Notes under the pieces: generated by a model
Database searches by the model: none
What the model saw: only the letters and a program-made list of their open reading frames with translations
What the model was told of the DNA's origin: nothing
Shown here: one piece after another, positions 27,415 through 35,447 of the stretch
Numbering within the stretch: the stretch's first letter is position 1
How the letters are laid out: the number at the start of each line of letters is the position of its first letter
From: Streptomyces musisoli
GTDB taxonomy: Bacteria > Actinomycetota > Actinomycetes > Streptomycetales > Streptomycetaceae
DNA length: 64,000 nt
Assembly (NCBI RefSeq): GCF_016741855.1
Contig: NZ_JAERRH010000016.1
Coordinates: forward strand, 1-64,000
Direction: 5' to 3'
Position numbers and translations under genes: made by a program

Positions 27415-28047
27415 ATGGCCACGCACCTCCAGGGCTCCCTGTTCGACCAGACCGACGAGCTGCGGCTCGGCCCGCTGCACGGGCTGCGCCGGACCGAGCT
27501 GGGCGCGGGTGCCTGGATCGACGTCCTGCCGGGCTGGCTGAGCGGTGCCGACGCCCTGTTCGAACAGCTGGCCGCCGACGTGCCGTGGCGGGCGGAGCGG
27601 CGCAAGATGTACGACAACGTGGTCGCCGTGCCCCGGCTGCTGGCCTACTACGGGGCGCTGGACCCGCTCCCCCACCCGGTGCTGGACGAGGCCCGCGCCG
27701 CCCTGTCCCGGCGCTACGCGGACGAGCTGGGCGAGCCGTTCGCCACCGCGGGGCTGTGCTTCTACCGCGACGGCCGGGACAGCGTTGCCTGGCATGGGGA
27801 CCGCATCGGGCGGGGCGCCCGCGAGGACACCATGGTCGCGATCCTCTCCGTCGGCGCGCCCCGGGACCTGCTGCTGCGCCCGGCCGGCGGAGGCGGCGGC
27901 GGCACGCTGCGCCGGCCCCTCGGCCACGGCGACCTCCTCGTGATGGGCGGCTCCTGCCAGCGCACCTGGGAGCACTGCGTCCCGAAGACCAGCCGGGCCA
28001 CGGGCCCGCGCATCAGCATCCAGTTCCGGCCGCACGGCGTGCACTGA
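27415..28047 (+). CDS. alkB: AlkB-family alpha-ketoglutarate-dependent dioxygenase
   Basis: A 210-residue Fe(II)/2-oxoglutarate oxygenase. The metal-binding triad is H127 and D129 (WHGDRIG) plus H187 (EHCVPK), and ISIQFRP near the end carries the Arg that binds 2-oxoglutarate. AlkB enzymes remove alkyl groups from 1-methyladenine and 3-methylcytosine in DNA or RNA. It is divergent from a TetR gene across a 129-bp region holding two operators, which is unusual because alkB is normally tied to the Ada response. The ATG at 27415 has no in-frame alternative close by. Confidence 0.88.
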   Translation: MATHLQGSLFDQTDELRLGPLHGLRRTELGAGAWIDVLPGWLSGADALFEQLAADVPWRAERRKMYDNVVAVPRLLAYYGALDPLPHPVLDEARAALSRRYADELGEPFATAGLCFYRDGRDSVAWHGDRIGRGAREDTMVAILSVGAPRDLLLRPAGGGGGGTLRRPLGHGDLLVMGGSCQRTWEHCVPKTSRATGPRISIQFRPHGVH

Positions 28048-28167
28048 CGCCACGCGGGCCCGGGCTACGGCAGCCTGGTCCCCGACACCACCGCGTCCCT
28101 TGCGCGAGGCGTCGCCCCGTCTGGTTGGCTGTCCCCGACGATTCGCCGCTCAGGGCTCGGAGACATC

Positions 28168-28914
28168 ATGCGGGTTGAGGTAGTCCAAGTCGCCGACGGC
28201 ACCTACCTGGTGCACGGCCACAACACCAACTGGGTGATCCTGAAGGACGGCGACGCCGTCACGCTGGTGGACACCGGCTATCCCGGTGACCGGCCGGGGC
28301 TCCTGGAGTCCCTCGCCGCGGTGGGAAGTTCACCGGACGCGGTGGCCGCCGTCCTGATCACCCACGCGCACAACGACCACCTGGGCTCCGCCGAACACCT
28401 GCGTGCCGTCCACGGCACCCCGGTCTATCTGCACCCGACCGAGGTCCCGCACGCCCGGCGGGAGTTCCTCCAGCAGGCCGACATCGCCGGCGTGGTCCGC
28501 AACGCCTGGCGGCCCGGTGTCCTGCCCTGGGCGGTGCACGTGATGCGCGTGGACGGCCTGAAGAGCTATCCCGTCGCGGCGCCCGAGCCGTTCCCGGCCG
28601 ACGGGCCGCTCGACCTGCCGGGCCGGCCGGTTCCCGTGCACACGCCCGGTCACACGGACGGCCACTGCGTCTTCCACCTGCCCGGCGCCGGGATCGTGAT
28701 CTCCGGGGACGCGCTGGTCAGCGGGCACGCCACCACCCGTGTCAAGGGCCCGCAGATGCTGCTCGACTTCTTCCACCACGACCGCGCGCGGGCCCTGGAC
28801 TCCCTGGAGCTGATCGGCGCGCTCGACGGCGACACCCTGCTGCCCGGACACGGACCGGTCCACCGGGGTTCCGTACGGGCGGCCGCCGACCAGGCCCGGG
28901 AACGGGCTTCGTAG
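28168..28914 (+). CDS. Metallo-beta-lactamase-fold hydrolase
   Basis: A 248-residue MBL-fold protein with the zinc motif THAHNDHLGS near residue 68, HTPGHTDGHCVFHL near 155 (the next His ligand), SGDALV with its bridging Asp near 180, and a final GHGP. These mark a soluble di-metal hydrolase of the glyoxalase II/lactonase type; the substrate is not evident. It is a single gene. Its last codons and stop lie inside the first unit of a tandem repeat that continues to about 29035. Confidence 0.85.
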   Translation: MRVEVVQVADGTYLVHGHNTNWVILKDGDAVTLVDTGYPGDRPGLLESLAAVGSSPDAVAAVLITHAHNDHLGSAEHLRAVHGTPVYLHPTEVPHARREFLQQADIAGVVRNAWRPGVLPWAVHVMRVDGLKSYPVAAPEPFPADGPLDLPGRPVPVHTPGHTDGHCVFHLPGAGIVISGDALVSGHATTRVKGPQMLLDFFHHDRARALDSLELIGALDGDTLLPGHGPVHRGSVRAAADQARERAS

Positions 28915-29035
28915 AACGGAGGCCCGCAACTCCGGCCCTCCGGCGGACCGGGCCTCGCAGAACGGGCGGGCCCGGAAATCCTGCCCCGGCGGGCCGGGCC
29001 CCACGGAGCGGGCTTCCGGTCCCCGGCGGACCATG
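28907..29035. repeat. Degenerate ~46-bp tandem repeat beginning at a stop codon
   Basis: CTTCGTAGAACGG at 28907 (containing the TAG stop of the hydrolase) recurs as CCTCGCAGAACGG at 28953, and again more degenerately near 28999. Each unit ends in a GGCGGACCGGGC-like segment. Confidence 0.6.
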
Positions 29036-29074
29036 CCTGCTGGAACACGCGCGCACGGCCTTAGGGTTCGTGCC

Positions 29075-30310
29075 ATGGCCTTGCAGATCAGCGCCACGAA
29101 TCCGGAGCATCCCGCGCTCCTGCTCGCCCTGCCGTGGGACACCCCGCTGGAGGAGTGGCCCGAGGAGTACCTCGTGCCACTCCCCCGCGGCATCTCCCGG
29201 CACGTGGTGCGCTACGCGCACGCCGGCGACGAGGTGATCGCCGTCAAGGAACTGGCCGAGCGGCCCGCGCTGCGCGAGTACCAGCTGCTGCGCGACCTGG
29301 ACCGGCTCGGCATCCCCGCCGTCGACGCCCTCGCCGTGGTCACCGGCCGCACCGACGGCTCCGGCGCCCCGCTGGAGCCGGTGCTGGTCACCCGGCATCT
29401 GCGCGGCTCGATGCCGTACCGGTCGATGTTCGAGACGACCATGCGCCCGGCGACCATGCACCGGCTGATGGACGCCCTCGCCGTGCTGCTGGTGCGTCTG
29501 CATCTGGCGGGGTTCGCCTGGGGCGACTGCTCGCTGTCGAACACCCTGTTCCGGCGGGACGCGGGAGCCTACGCCGCCTATCTGGTCGACGCAGAGACGG
29601 GTGACCTCCACCCCCGGCTCAGCCCCGGGCAGCGGGATTACGACCTGGACCTGGCCCGGGTGAACATCAGCGGCGAGCTGCTGGACCTGGAGGCGTCCGG
29701 CGCGCTGCACCCGTCCGTCGACCCGGTCGAGTTCGGCCACGAGATCTGCACCCGCTACCAGGGACTGTGGCAGGAGCTGACCCGCACCTCGGTGTACCCG
29801 GCGGGCAAGTACCACTACATCGAGCGCCGGATCCGCCGGCTGAACGACCTCGGTTTCGACGTCGCCGAGATGCAGATCGAGCGCTCCTCCAACGGCGACA
29901 CGGTCACCTTCGTGCCGAAGGTCGTGGACGCCGGCCACCATCAGCGTCAGTTGCTGCGGCTGACCGGTCTGGACACCGAGGAGAACCAGGCGCGGCGGCT
30001 GCTGAGCGACCTGGAGAGCTGGATGGCCACCCAGGACGACTACGCCCCCGGCGATCCCCTAGCGGCCCGGCCGGAGGTTCTGGCCCACCGGTGGGTCCGG
30101 GACGTGTTCCGGCCCACCGTGCGCGCGGTTCCGCCCGAAGCGCGCGGTGCCGTGGACCCGGCCGAGATCTACCACCAGCTGCTCGAACACCGCTGGTACC
30201 TGTCCGAGCGCGCGCAGCACGACATAGGACTCGGCACCGCCGTCGAGGACTACGTCGCGAACGTCCTGCCCGACGCCCGCGCCCCCCTGGAGCCGGACGG
30301 CCCGGAGTGA
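29075..30310 (+). CDS. DUF4032 domain protein with kinase-like N-terminal half
   Basis: A 411-residue protein. The N-terminal half has small-molecule-kinase-like features: a Lys in EVIAVKELAERPALREYQ, a catalytic-loop-like WGDCSLSNTLFR and YLVDAETGD in the metal-binding position. The C-terminal half matches DUF4032. This combination is widely conserved in actinobacteria without a described function. The ATG at 29075 follows a degenerate repeat region and is favoured because the frame upstream reads through repeat DNA. Its stop lies 1 bp from that of the convergent universal stress protein gene. Confidence 0.82.
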   Translation: MALQISATNPEHPALLLALPWDTPLEEWPEEYLVPLPRGISRHVVRYAHAGDEVIAVKELAERPALREYQLLRDLDRLGIPAVDALAVVTGRTDGSGAPLEPVLVTRHLRGSMPYRSMFETTMRPATMHRLMDALAVLLVRLHLAGFAWGDCSLSNTLFRRDAGAYAAYLVDAETGDLHPRLSPGQRDYDLDLARVNISGELLDLEASGALHPSVDPVEFGHEICTRYQGLWQELTRTSVYPAGKYHYIERRIRRLNDLGFDVAEMQIERSSNGDTVTFVPKVVDAGHHQRQLLRLTGLDTEENQARRLLSDLESWMATQDDYAPGDPLAARPEVLAHRWVRDVFRPTVRAVPPEARGAVDPAEIYHQLLEHRWYLSERAQHDIGLGTAVEDYVANVLPDARAPLEPDGPE

Positions 30311-30311
30311 T

Positions 30312-31178
30312 TCACTCGTGCGGGATCACGGCCACCGGGCATTCGGCGTGGTGCAGCATCCCGTGCGCGACCGAGCCGATCCGGGCGCCGACCGCCGTGC
30401 GGCGCGCCCGGCGCCCGACGACCATCAGCTGGGCGCGCCCGACGACCGACAGCAGCACCTGGGCGGCGCTGCCCATCTCGACGTGCTCGGCCACGGGCAC
30501 CTCGGGGAACCGCTCGCGCCAGGGCTGGAGGGCCTCGGCCAACGCCTGCTTCTCGTACGGTTCGAGACCGCCCGCGTCGTCGAGGAGCTTGAGCGAACCG
30601 GGGCTGTAGGCGAAGACGGGCGGCAGGGTCCACGCCCGGACGGCCCGGACGGCCGCGCCGCGGGCCGCCGCCGTCTCGAAGGCGAACCGCAGCGTCGCGG
30701 CGCTGTCCTCGGGGCCGCCGTGCTGGCCCACCACGACGTCCCGGCCGGCCGCCTCCGCGGCGGGTGCGGCCCCGGCGCGCACCAGGACGACGGGCCGGGC
30801 CGCCTCCGCGACCACCTGCTGGCCGACGGAGCCCAGCAGGAACCCGACGACACGCCCGTGCCCGCGCGAACCGAGCACCAGCATCTCGGCCTCGGCCGCC
30901 GTCGCGGCCAGCGCGTGCGCGGCCGCGCCCTCGACCACGTCGGTGGTCACCGTCAGCCCCGGATGCCGCTCGGAGACCGCACGCACCGCCTCCGTCACCC
31001 CCTCCGACACCCACCGGTGCTGGGTGTCCCGGTCGGCGGCGGCGAGCGTCTCGGCGTACCGCCAGGCGTGCACCACGCGCAGCGGCAGGTCCCGGCGCAC
31101 GGCCTCGCGGGCCGCCCAGTCCAGCGCGGCCAGACTCTCCTCGGTACCGTCCACCCCTGCCGTGATCGGGCGTGTCAT
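30312..31178 (-). CDS. Universal stress protein, tandem UspA domains
   Basis: A 288-residue protein made of two UspA domains (about 1-140 and 150-288). The first begins ITAGVDGTEESLAALDWA and carries the ATP-binding pattern GSRGHG…GSVGQ; the second begins DVVVGQHGGPEDS, but its glycine motif is degraded (GRRARRTAVGARIGSVAHG). Such tandem Usp proteins are usual in Streptomyces and bind ATP under stress or dormancy. GGAGGCCCAGGG precedes the ATG at 31178. Confidence 0.9.
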   Translation of the reverse strand: MTRPITAGVDGTEESLAALDWAAREAVRRDLPLRVVHAWRYAETLAAADRDTQHRWVSEGVTEAVRAVSERHPGLTVTTDVVEGAAAHALAATAAEAEMLVLGSRGHGRVVGFLLGSVGQQVVAEAARPVVLVRAGAAPAAEAAGRDVVVGQHGGPEDSAATLRFAFETAAARGAAVRAVRAWTLPPVFAYSPGSLKLLDDAGGLEPYEKQALAEALQPWRERFPEVPVAEHVEMGSAAQVLLSVVGRAQLMVVGRRARRTAVGARIGSVAHGMLHHAECPVAVIPHE

Positions 31179-31239
31179 CCCTGGGCCTCCTCGAGAAAAT
31201 CCATGAAGTCGCGGAGCCAGTCTTCACCAGGCTGCGGCC

Positions 31240-31409
31240 ATGACCCCGCAATGGGAACAGGTGACCGTCGACGCGGCCGGCCCGGTGGCCATGGGGCACC
31301 GGTGTGCCGAGGCGCCGGACCGGGCGTCGGCCGGGGCGAACAGCCGTGGGGGCCGCTCGCGGATCCGGAGGGCGACGAGTTCTGCCTGCTCGGCGAGCCG
31401 CGCGGCTGA
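31240..31409 (+). pseudogene. Relic of a VOC/glyoxalase-like gene (ends kept, middle lost)
   Basis: ATG 31240 opens MTPQWEQVTVDAAGPVAM, a typical start of short VOC proteins. About 90 bp later, in a different frame, EQPWGPLADPEGDEFCLLGE leads to a TGA at 31407-31409; this is the classic C-terminus of the same family. The 100 or so residues that should lie between are missing and the frames no longer match, so I read this as a gene with an internal deletion and frameshift. No other gene occupies 31179-31529; the remaining ~120 bp should hold the promoter of the next operon. Confidence 0.6.
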
Positions 31410-31529
31410 TCACGGCCGGTTCCTGATCCCGGAGCGAACCCGGGCGATCGAACATACGATGGGCTGGAACCGGTGCGGTGGTCCCCACGACACCGTCCCG
31501 CGGGATCCGACACTCGGGTGGGGAGAGGC

Positions 31530-33206
31530 ATGGCACAGGCCGCCGACGCTGCGCGGACCGTCATCCTGACCGTGGACGACGACCCGGGGGTCTCCCGCGC
31601 CGTCGCGCGCGACCTCCGGCGCCGCTACGGCGAGTCCTACCGGATCGTGCGCGCGGAGTCCGGCGAGTCCGCGCTGGACGCGCTGCGCGAGCTGAAGCTG
31701 CGCGGCGACCTGGTGGCGGTGATCCTGGCCGACTACCGCATGCCGCAGATGAACGGCATCGAGTTCCTGGAGCAGGCGCTCGACGTGTACCCGGGGGCGC
31801 GGCGGGTGCTGCTGACCGCGTACGCGGACACCAACGCGGCGATCGACGCGATCAACGTGGTCGACCTGGACCACTATCTGCTCAAGCCCTGGGATCCGCC
31901 GGAGGAGAAGCTCTATCCGGTGCTGGACGACCTGCTGGACGCCTGGCGCAACAGCGCCTACCGGCCGGTGCCCGCCACCAAGGTCGTGGGCCACCGCTGG
32001 TCGGCGCGGTCGTCGGACGTGCGCGAGTTCCTGGCCCGCAATCAGGTGCCGTACCGCTGGTACTCGGTGGAGGAGCCGGAGGGGCAGCGGCTGCTGGCGG
32101 CGGCCGGTGAGGACGGCCGGCGGCTGCCGCTGGTGATCACCCCGGACTGCACCGTCCTGGTCGAACCCGAGGCGCCCGAACTGGCCGCGCGGGTGGGCCT
32201 GGCCACGAGTCCGGCGGCCGACTTCTACGACCTGGTCGTGATCGGCGGCGGTCCGGCCGGACTGGGTGCCGCCGTGTACGGGGCCTCGGAGGGGCTGCGG
32301 ACCGTGCTCGTGGAGCGGTCGGCGACCGGTGGCCAGGCCGGGCAGAGTTCGCGGATCGAGAACTACCTGGGCTTCCCCGACGGCGTCTCCGGCGCCCAGC
32401 TCACCGACCGGGCGCGGCGGCAGGCGGCCAAGTTCGGCGCCGAACTCCTCACCGCCCGCGAGGTGACGGGACTCGAGGTCAACGGCGCCGCACGGATCGT
32501 ACGGTTCGCGGACGGCTCGTCGATCGCCGCGCACAGCGTGATCCTCGCGACCGGGGTGCAGTACCGGCAGCTGGAGGCCACCGGCTGCACCGACCTGACC
32601 GGCTGCGGGGTGTTCTACGGCTCGGCGCTGACCGAGGCGGCCTCCTGCCAGGGGCACGACGTGTACATCGTCGGCGGCGCCAACTCGGCGGGCCAGGCGG
32701 CGATGTACCTGTCCCGGTTCGCCAAGTCGGTGACGCTGCTGGTGCGCGGCGCCGACCTGTCGGCGTCGATGTCGTACTACCTGATCCAGCAGATCAACGA
32801 CGCCCCGAACATCTCCGTGCGCTGCCGCACGGTGGTCGACGCCGCGCACGGCACCGATCGCCTGGAGCAGCTGACGCTTCGTCATATGGCGTCGGGTGAG
32901 ACCGAACAGGTCGACGCCCAGTGGATGTTCGTGTTCATCGGTGCGGCCCCGCTGACCGACTGGCTGGGCGAGACGGTGCTGCGCGACGAGCGCGGCTTCA
33001 TCCTGGCCGGGCCCGACCTGACCGCCGACGGACGGCCGCCCGCCGGCTGGGAGCTGGACCGGCCCCCGTACCACCTGGAGACCAGCATTCCCGGCGTGTT
33101 CGTGGCGGGCGACGCGCGCGCCGAGTCCGCCAAGCGTGTCGCGTCCGCCGTAGGAGAGGGAGCCATGGCCGTGATGCTCGTCCACCGGTATCTGGAGCAG
33201 TCATGA
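31530..33206 (+). CDS. Response-regulator-fused flavoprotein (thioredoxin-reductase-like)
   Basis: A 558-residue fusion. Residues 1-130 are a receiver domain with the acidic cluster DDD near 16-18, acceptor D68 (VILADYRMPQMNG) and Lys in YLLKPWDPPEEKLYP. A ~90-residue linker resembles a degenerate thioredoxin-like fold. From about 230 follows a TrxB-like flavoprotein: VIGGGPAGLGAAVYGASEG (FAD), VYIVGGANSAGQAA (NADPH) and GVFVAGDAR. The redox CxxC of thioredoxin reductases is absent: the region reads GCGVFYGSALTEAASC. ATG 31530 is preceded by GGGGAGAGGC. Its stop overlaps the next start (ATGA). Confidence 0.88.
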   Translation: MAQAADAARTVILTVDDDPGVSRAVARDLRRRYGESYRIVRAESGESALDALRELKLRGDLVAVILADYRMPQMNGIEFLEQALDVYPGARRVLLTAYADTNAAIDAINVVDLDHYLLKPWDPPEEKLYPVLDDLLDAWRNSAYRPVPATKVVGHRWSARSSDVREFLARNQVPYRWYSVEEPEGQRLLAAAGEDGRRLPLVITPDCTVLVEPEAPELAARVGLATSPAADFYDLVVIGGGPAGLGAAVYGASEGLRTVLVERSATGGQAGQSSRIENYLGFPDGVSGAQLTDRARRQAAKFGAELLTAREVTGLEVNGAARIVRFADGSSIAAHSVILATGVQYRQLEATGCTDLTGCGVFYGSALTEAASCQGHDVYIVGGANSAGQAAMYLSRFAKSVTLLVRGADLSASMSYYLIQQINDAPNISVRCRTVVDAAHGTDRLEQLTLRHMASGETEQVDAQWMFVFIGAAPLTDWLGETVLRDERGFILAGPDLTADGRPPAGWELDRPPYHLETSIPGVFVAGDARAESAKRVASAVGEGAMAVMLVHRYLEQS

Positions 33207-34654
33207 GCGGGCAGGTCATGCCCTGCAGCCCCAAGGAGATCGGCTCGCTGTTCCTCTTCGAGAAGCTGAGCCCCGAGCAGCTCGGCCGGCTGTGCGCGGC
33301 GGGGCGGGTGGAGCTGTTCCAGCCGGGCCCGGTGTACACCGAGGGCGACCCCGCCACCTGCTTCTTCGTGATGATCGAAGGCACGGTCGTGCTGTCCCGG
33401 CGGGTGGGCGGTGACGACGTCGAGGTCACCCGGGCCTCGCAGCGCGGGGTGTACGCGGGCGCGATGCAGGCCTATCTCGGCGACCGGGTGCGGCAGGTCT
33501 ACAACAACTCCATGCGGGTCACGGTGCCGACGCGGTTCTTCGTGCTGCCGGCCGATCTCTTCGCGGACGTGATGCGCGAGTGGTTCCCGATGGCCGTGCA
33601 CCTGCTGGAGGGCCTGTTCTTCGGTGCGAAGAACACCCAGGCGATGATCGGCCAGCGGGAACGGCTGCTGGCGCTGGGCTCGTTGTCGGCGGGGCTCACG
33701 CACGAGCTGAACAACCCCGCCGCGGCCGCGGTGCGGGCCACCGCGACGCTGCGGGAGCGGGTCGCGAAGATGCGGCACAAGCTCGCCCTGATCGCCGAAG
33801 GGCGGTTCACCCACGAGGTGCTGGCGAGCCTGGTCGAGATCCAGGAGCGCACCGCGGAGCGGGTGGCGAAGGCGCCGGTGCTCAGCCCGCTGGAGGCCAG
33901 CGACCGGGAGGACACGCTCACCGACTGGCTGGAGGACCGCGGCATCGACTACGGCTGGCAGGTGGCGCCCACCTTCGTGCAGGCCGGGCTGGACGTCGAC
34001 TGGCTGGAGCAGGTCGCGGCGACGGTGGACGAGGAGATCCTGCCCAACGCGGTGGGCTGGCTCAACTACACCATCGAGACCGAGCTGTTGATGAACGAGA
34101 TCGAGGACTCGACCACCCGCGTCTCGCACCTGGTCGACGCGGCCAAGCAGTACTCGCAGCTGGACCGGGCCCCGTACCGGGAGGTGGACGTGCACGAACT
34201 CCTCGACAGCACGCTGCTGATGCTGTCCGGGAAGATCGGGCCGGGCATCGAGGTCGTCAAGGAGTACGACCGCTCGCTCCCGCCGGTCCCCGCCTACCCG
34301 GCGGAGCTGAACCAGGTGTGGACGAACCTCGTCGACAACGCCGTCTCGGCCATGAACGGCGCGGGCGGCCAGGGCACGTTGACCGTGCGGACGGGGCTCG
34401 ACCACGAGCGCCTGCTGGTGGAGTTCCGGGACACCGGGCCCGGCGTCCCGCCGGAGATCAAGGACCGGATCTTCGACCCGTTCTTCACCACCAAGCCGGT
34501 CGGCGAGGGCACCGGGCTCGGTCTGGACATCTCCTGGCGGATCGTCGTCAACAAGCACCACGGCAGCCTGCGGGTCGCGTCGGAGCCCGGCGACACCCGC
34601 TTCCAGGTGCTGCTGCCCCTGACCGCGGAGACCCCCGACGAGGAGCCGGTATGA
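33203..34654 (+). CDS. Histidine kinase with N-terminal cyclic-nucleotide-binding domain
   Basis: A 483-residue soluble kinase. Residues about 10-135 form a cNMP-binding barrel (LFQPGPVYTEGDPATCFFVM). Then comes an H-box, LGSLSAGLTHELNNPAAAA, near residue 165, a helical region and a C-terminal HATPase with NQVWTNLVDNAVSAM, FRDTGPGVPPEIKDRIFDPF and GEGTGLGLDI. There are no membrane segments. ATG 33203 overlaps the stop of the receiver-flavoprotein gene, so the two are translationally coupled and probably form a phosphorelay in which the kinase signals to the flavoprotein's receiver. Confidence 0.9.
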   Translation: MSGQVMPCSPKEIGSLFLFEKLSPEQLGRLCAAGRVELFQPGPVYTEGDPATCFFVMIEGTVVLSRRVGGDDVEVTRASQRGVYAGAMQAYLGDRVRQVYNNSMRVTVPTRFFVLPADLFADVMREWFPMAVHLLEGLFFGAKNTQAMIGQRERLLALGSLSAGLTHELNNPAAAAVRATATLRERVAKMRHKLALIAEGRFTHEVLASLVEIQERTAERVAKAPVLSPLEASDREDTLTDWLEDRGIDYGWQVAPTFVQAGLDVDWLEQVAATVDEEILPNAVGWLNYTIETELLMNEIEDSTTRVSHLVDAAKQYSQLDRAPYREVDVHELLDSTLLMLSGKIGPGIEVVKEYDRSLPPVPAYPAELNQVWTNLVDNAVSAMNGAGGQGTLTVRTGLDHERLLVEFRDTGPGVPPEIKDRIFDPFFTTKPVGEGTGLGLDISWRIVVNKHHGSLRVASEPGDTRFQVLLPLTAETPDEEPV

Positions 34655-35001
34655 ACAGCGCCGACGGTATCGATCCGCACGTGCCGCCCAGCGGCCCGGG
34701 CTGCGTGGAGTGCGAGGAGGCGGGCGGCTGGTGGTTCCATCTGCGCCGCTGTGCGCAGTGCGGGCACATCGGCTGCTGCGACGACTCCCCCGCGAAGCAC
34801 GCCACCGCCCACTACCGGGCGACCGGACACCCGGTGATCCGCAGCTTCGAGCCGGGCGAGGGCTGGTTCTGGAACTACGTCACCGCCGAGACGTACGCCT
34901 CCGGTCCCGAACTCGCCGCTCCCGCCAGCCACCCCGCCGACCAGCCGGTCCCGGGCCCGGCGGGCCGGGTGCCGGAGGACTGGGCCCGCACACTGCGCTG
35001 A
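34651..35001 (+). CDS. UBP-type zinc-finger protein
   Basis: A 116-residue protein whose core matches the ZnF-UBP fold: CVECEEAGGWWFHLRRCAQC, then GHIGCCDDSPAKHATAHYRA and TGHPVIRSFEPGEGWFWNY. The Cys/His ligands for zinc are all present. In eukaryotes this fold binds the ubiquitin C-terminus; bacteria lack ubiquitin, and the ligand of the bacterial versions is unclear to me. ATG 34651 overlaps the kinase stop (ATGA), so it is the third coupled gene of the operon and probably a partner or output of the redox phosphorelay. Its C-terminal ~35 residues are Pro-rich. Confidence 0.88.
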   Translation: MNSADGIDPHVPPSGPGCVECEEAGGWWFHLRRCAQCGHIGCCDDSPAKHATAHYRATGHPVIRSFEPGEGWFWNYVTAETYASGPELAAPASHPADQPVPGPAGRVPEDWARTLR

Positions 35002-35447
35002 GTCCGGACGGGCCGCGGGACCGGTGAGGGCGTGCCCGTGCCGAGGCCCTGCCGGCACGCGACGACGGGAAGTGCAGCGGGCGCGCGTCGGCGATGCCGA
35101 GGTCCGTCGGGCGTGAGGTGGCGGGGGTACCGGGACCCGGCGGCCCGCAAGGGCGGGAAGTGCAGCGGGCGCGCGCCCGCGATGCCGAGATCCGTCGGGC
35201 GTGAAGGTGCCGAGACCCGGCGGCCCCGCGAGGGTGGGGAAGCCCGGCGGCCCCGCGAGGGTGGGGAGGCGCGGCGGGTGCGCGTCGGCGATGCCGAGGC
35301 GGCGGGCGTGGGGGTGCGGTCGTGGCAGGGTGCGGGGGTTCGGTCGTGGCAGGGGTGCGGGGGTGCGGTCGGCGCGCGAACGTGGGGGCGCGGTGCCGGG
35401 GCGCAGGTCGCGGGGGCGTGCTCGGTGCCGCGTGACAGGATGGGGCC
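35002..35447. repeat. Gene-free region filled with degenerate tandem repeats
   Basis: An ~88-bp unit (GGGAAGTGCAGCGGGCGCGC at 35067 and again at 35155) is followed by shorter ones: CGGCCCCGCGAGGGTGGGGA twice near 35220-35265, and GGTCGTGGCAGG twice near 35320-35360. GATGCCGAG recurs throughout. No frame has convincing coding character. The promoter of the LuxR-type gene should lie near its right end. Confidence 0.7.

Noticed and set aside
31530..33206. Bona fide thioredoxin reductase (trxB)
   Set aside because: The active-site CxxC is missing and a receiver domain is fused to the front.
33580..35001. A 473-codon frame overlapping the histidine kinase
   Set aside because: Only its last 116 codons (from 34651) encode a recognisable protein, the zinc finger; the rest is a shadow of the kinase.
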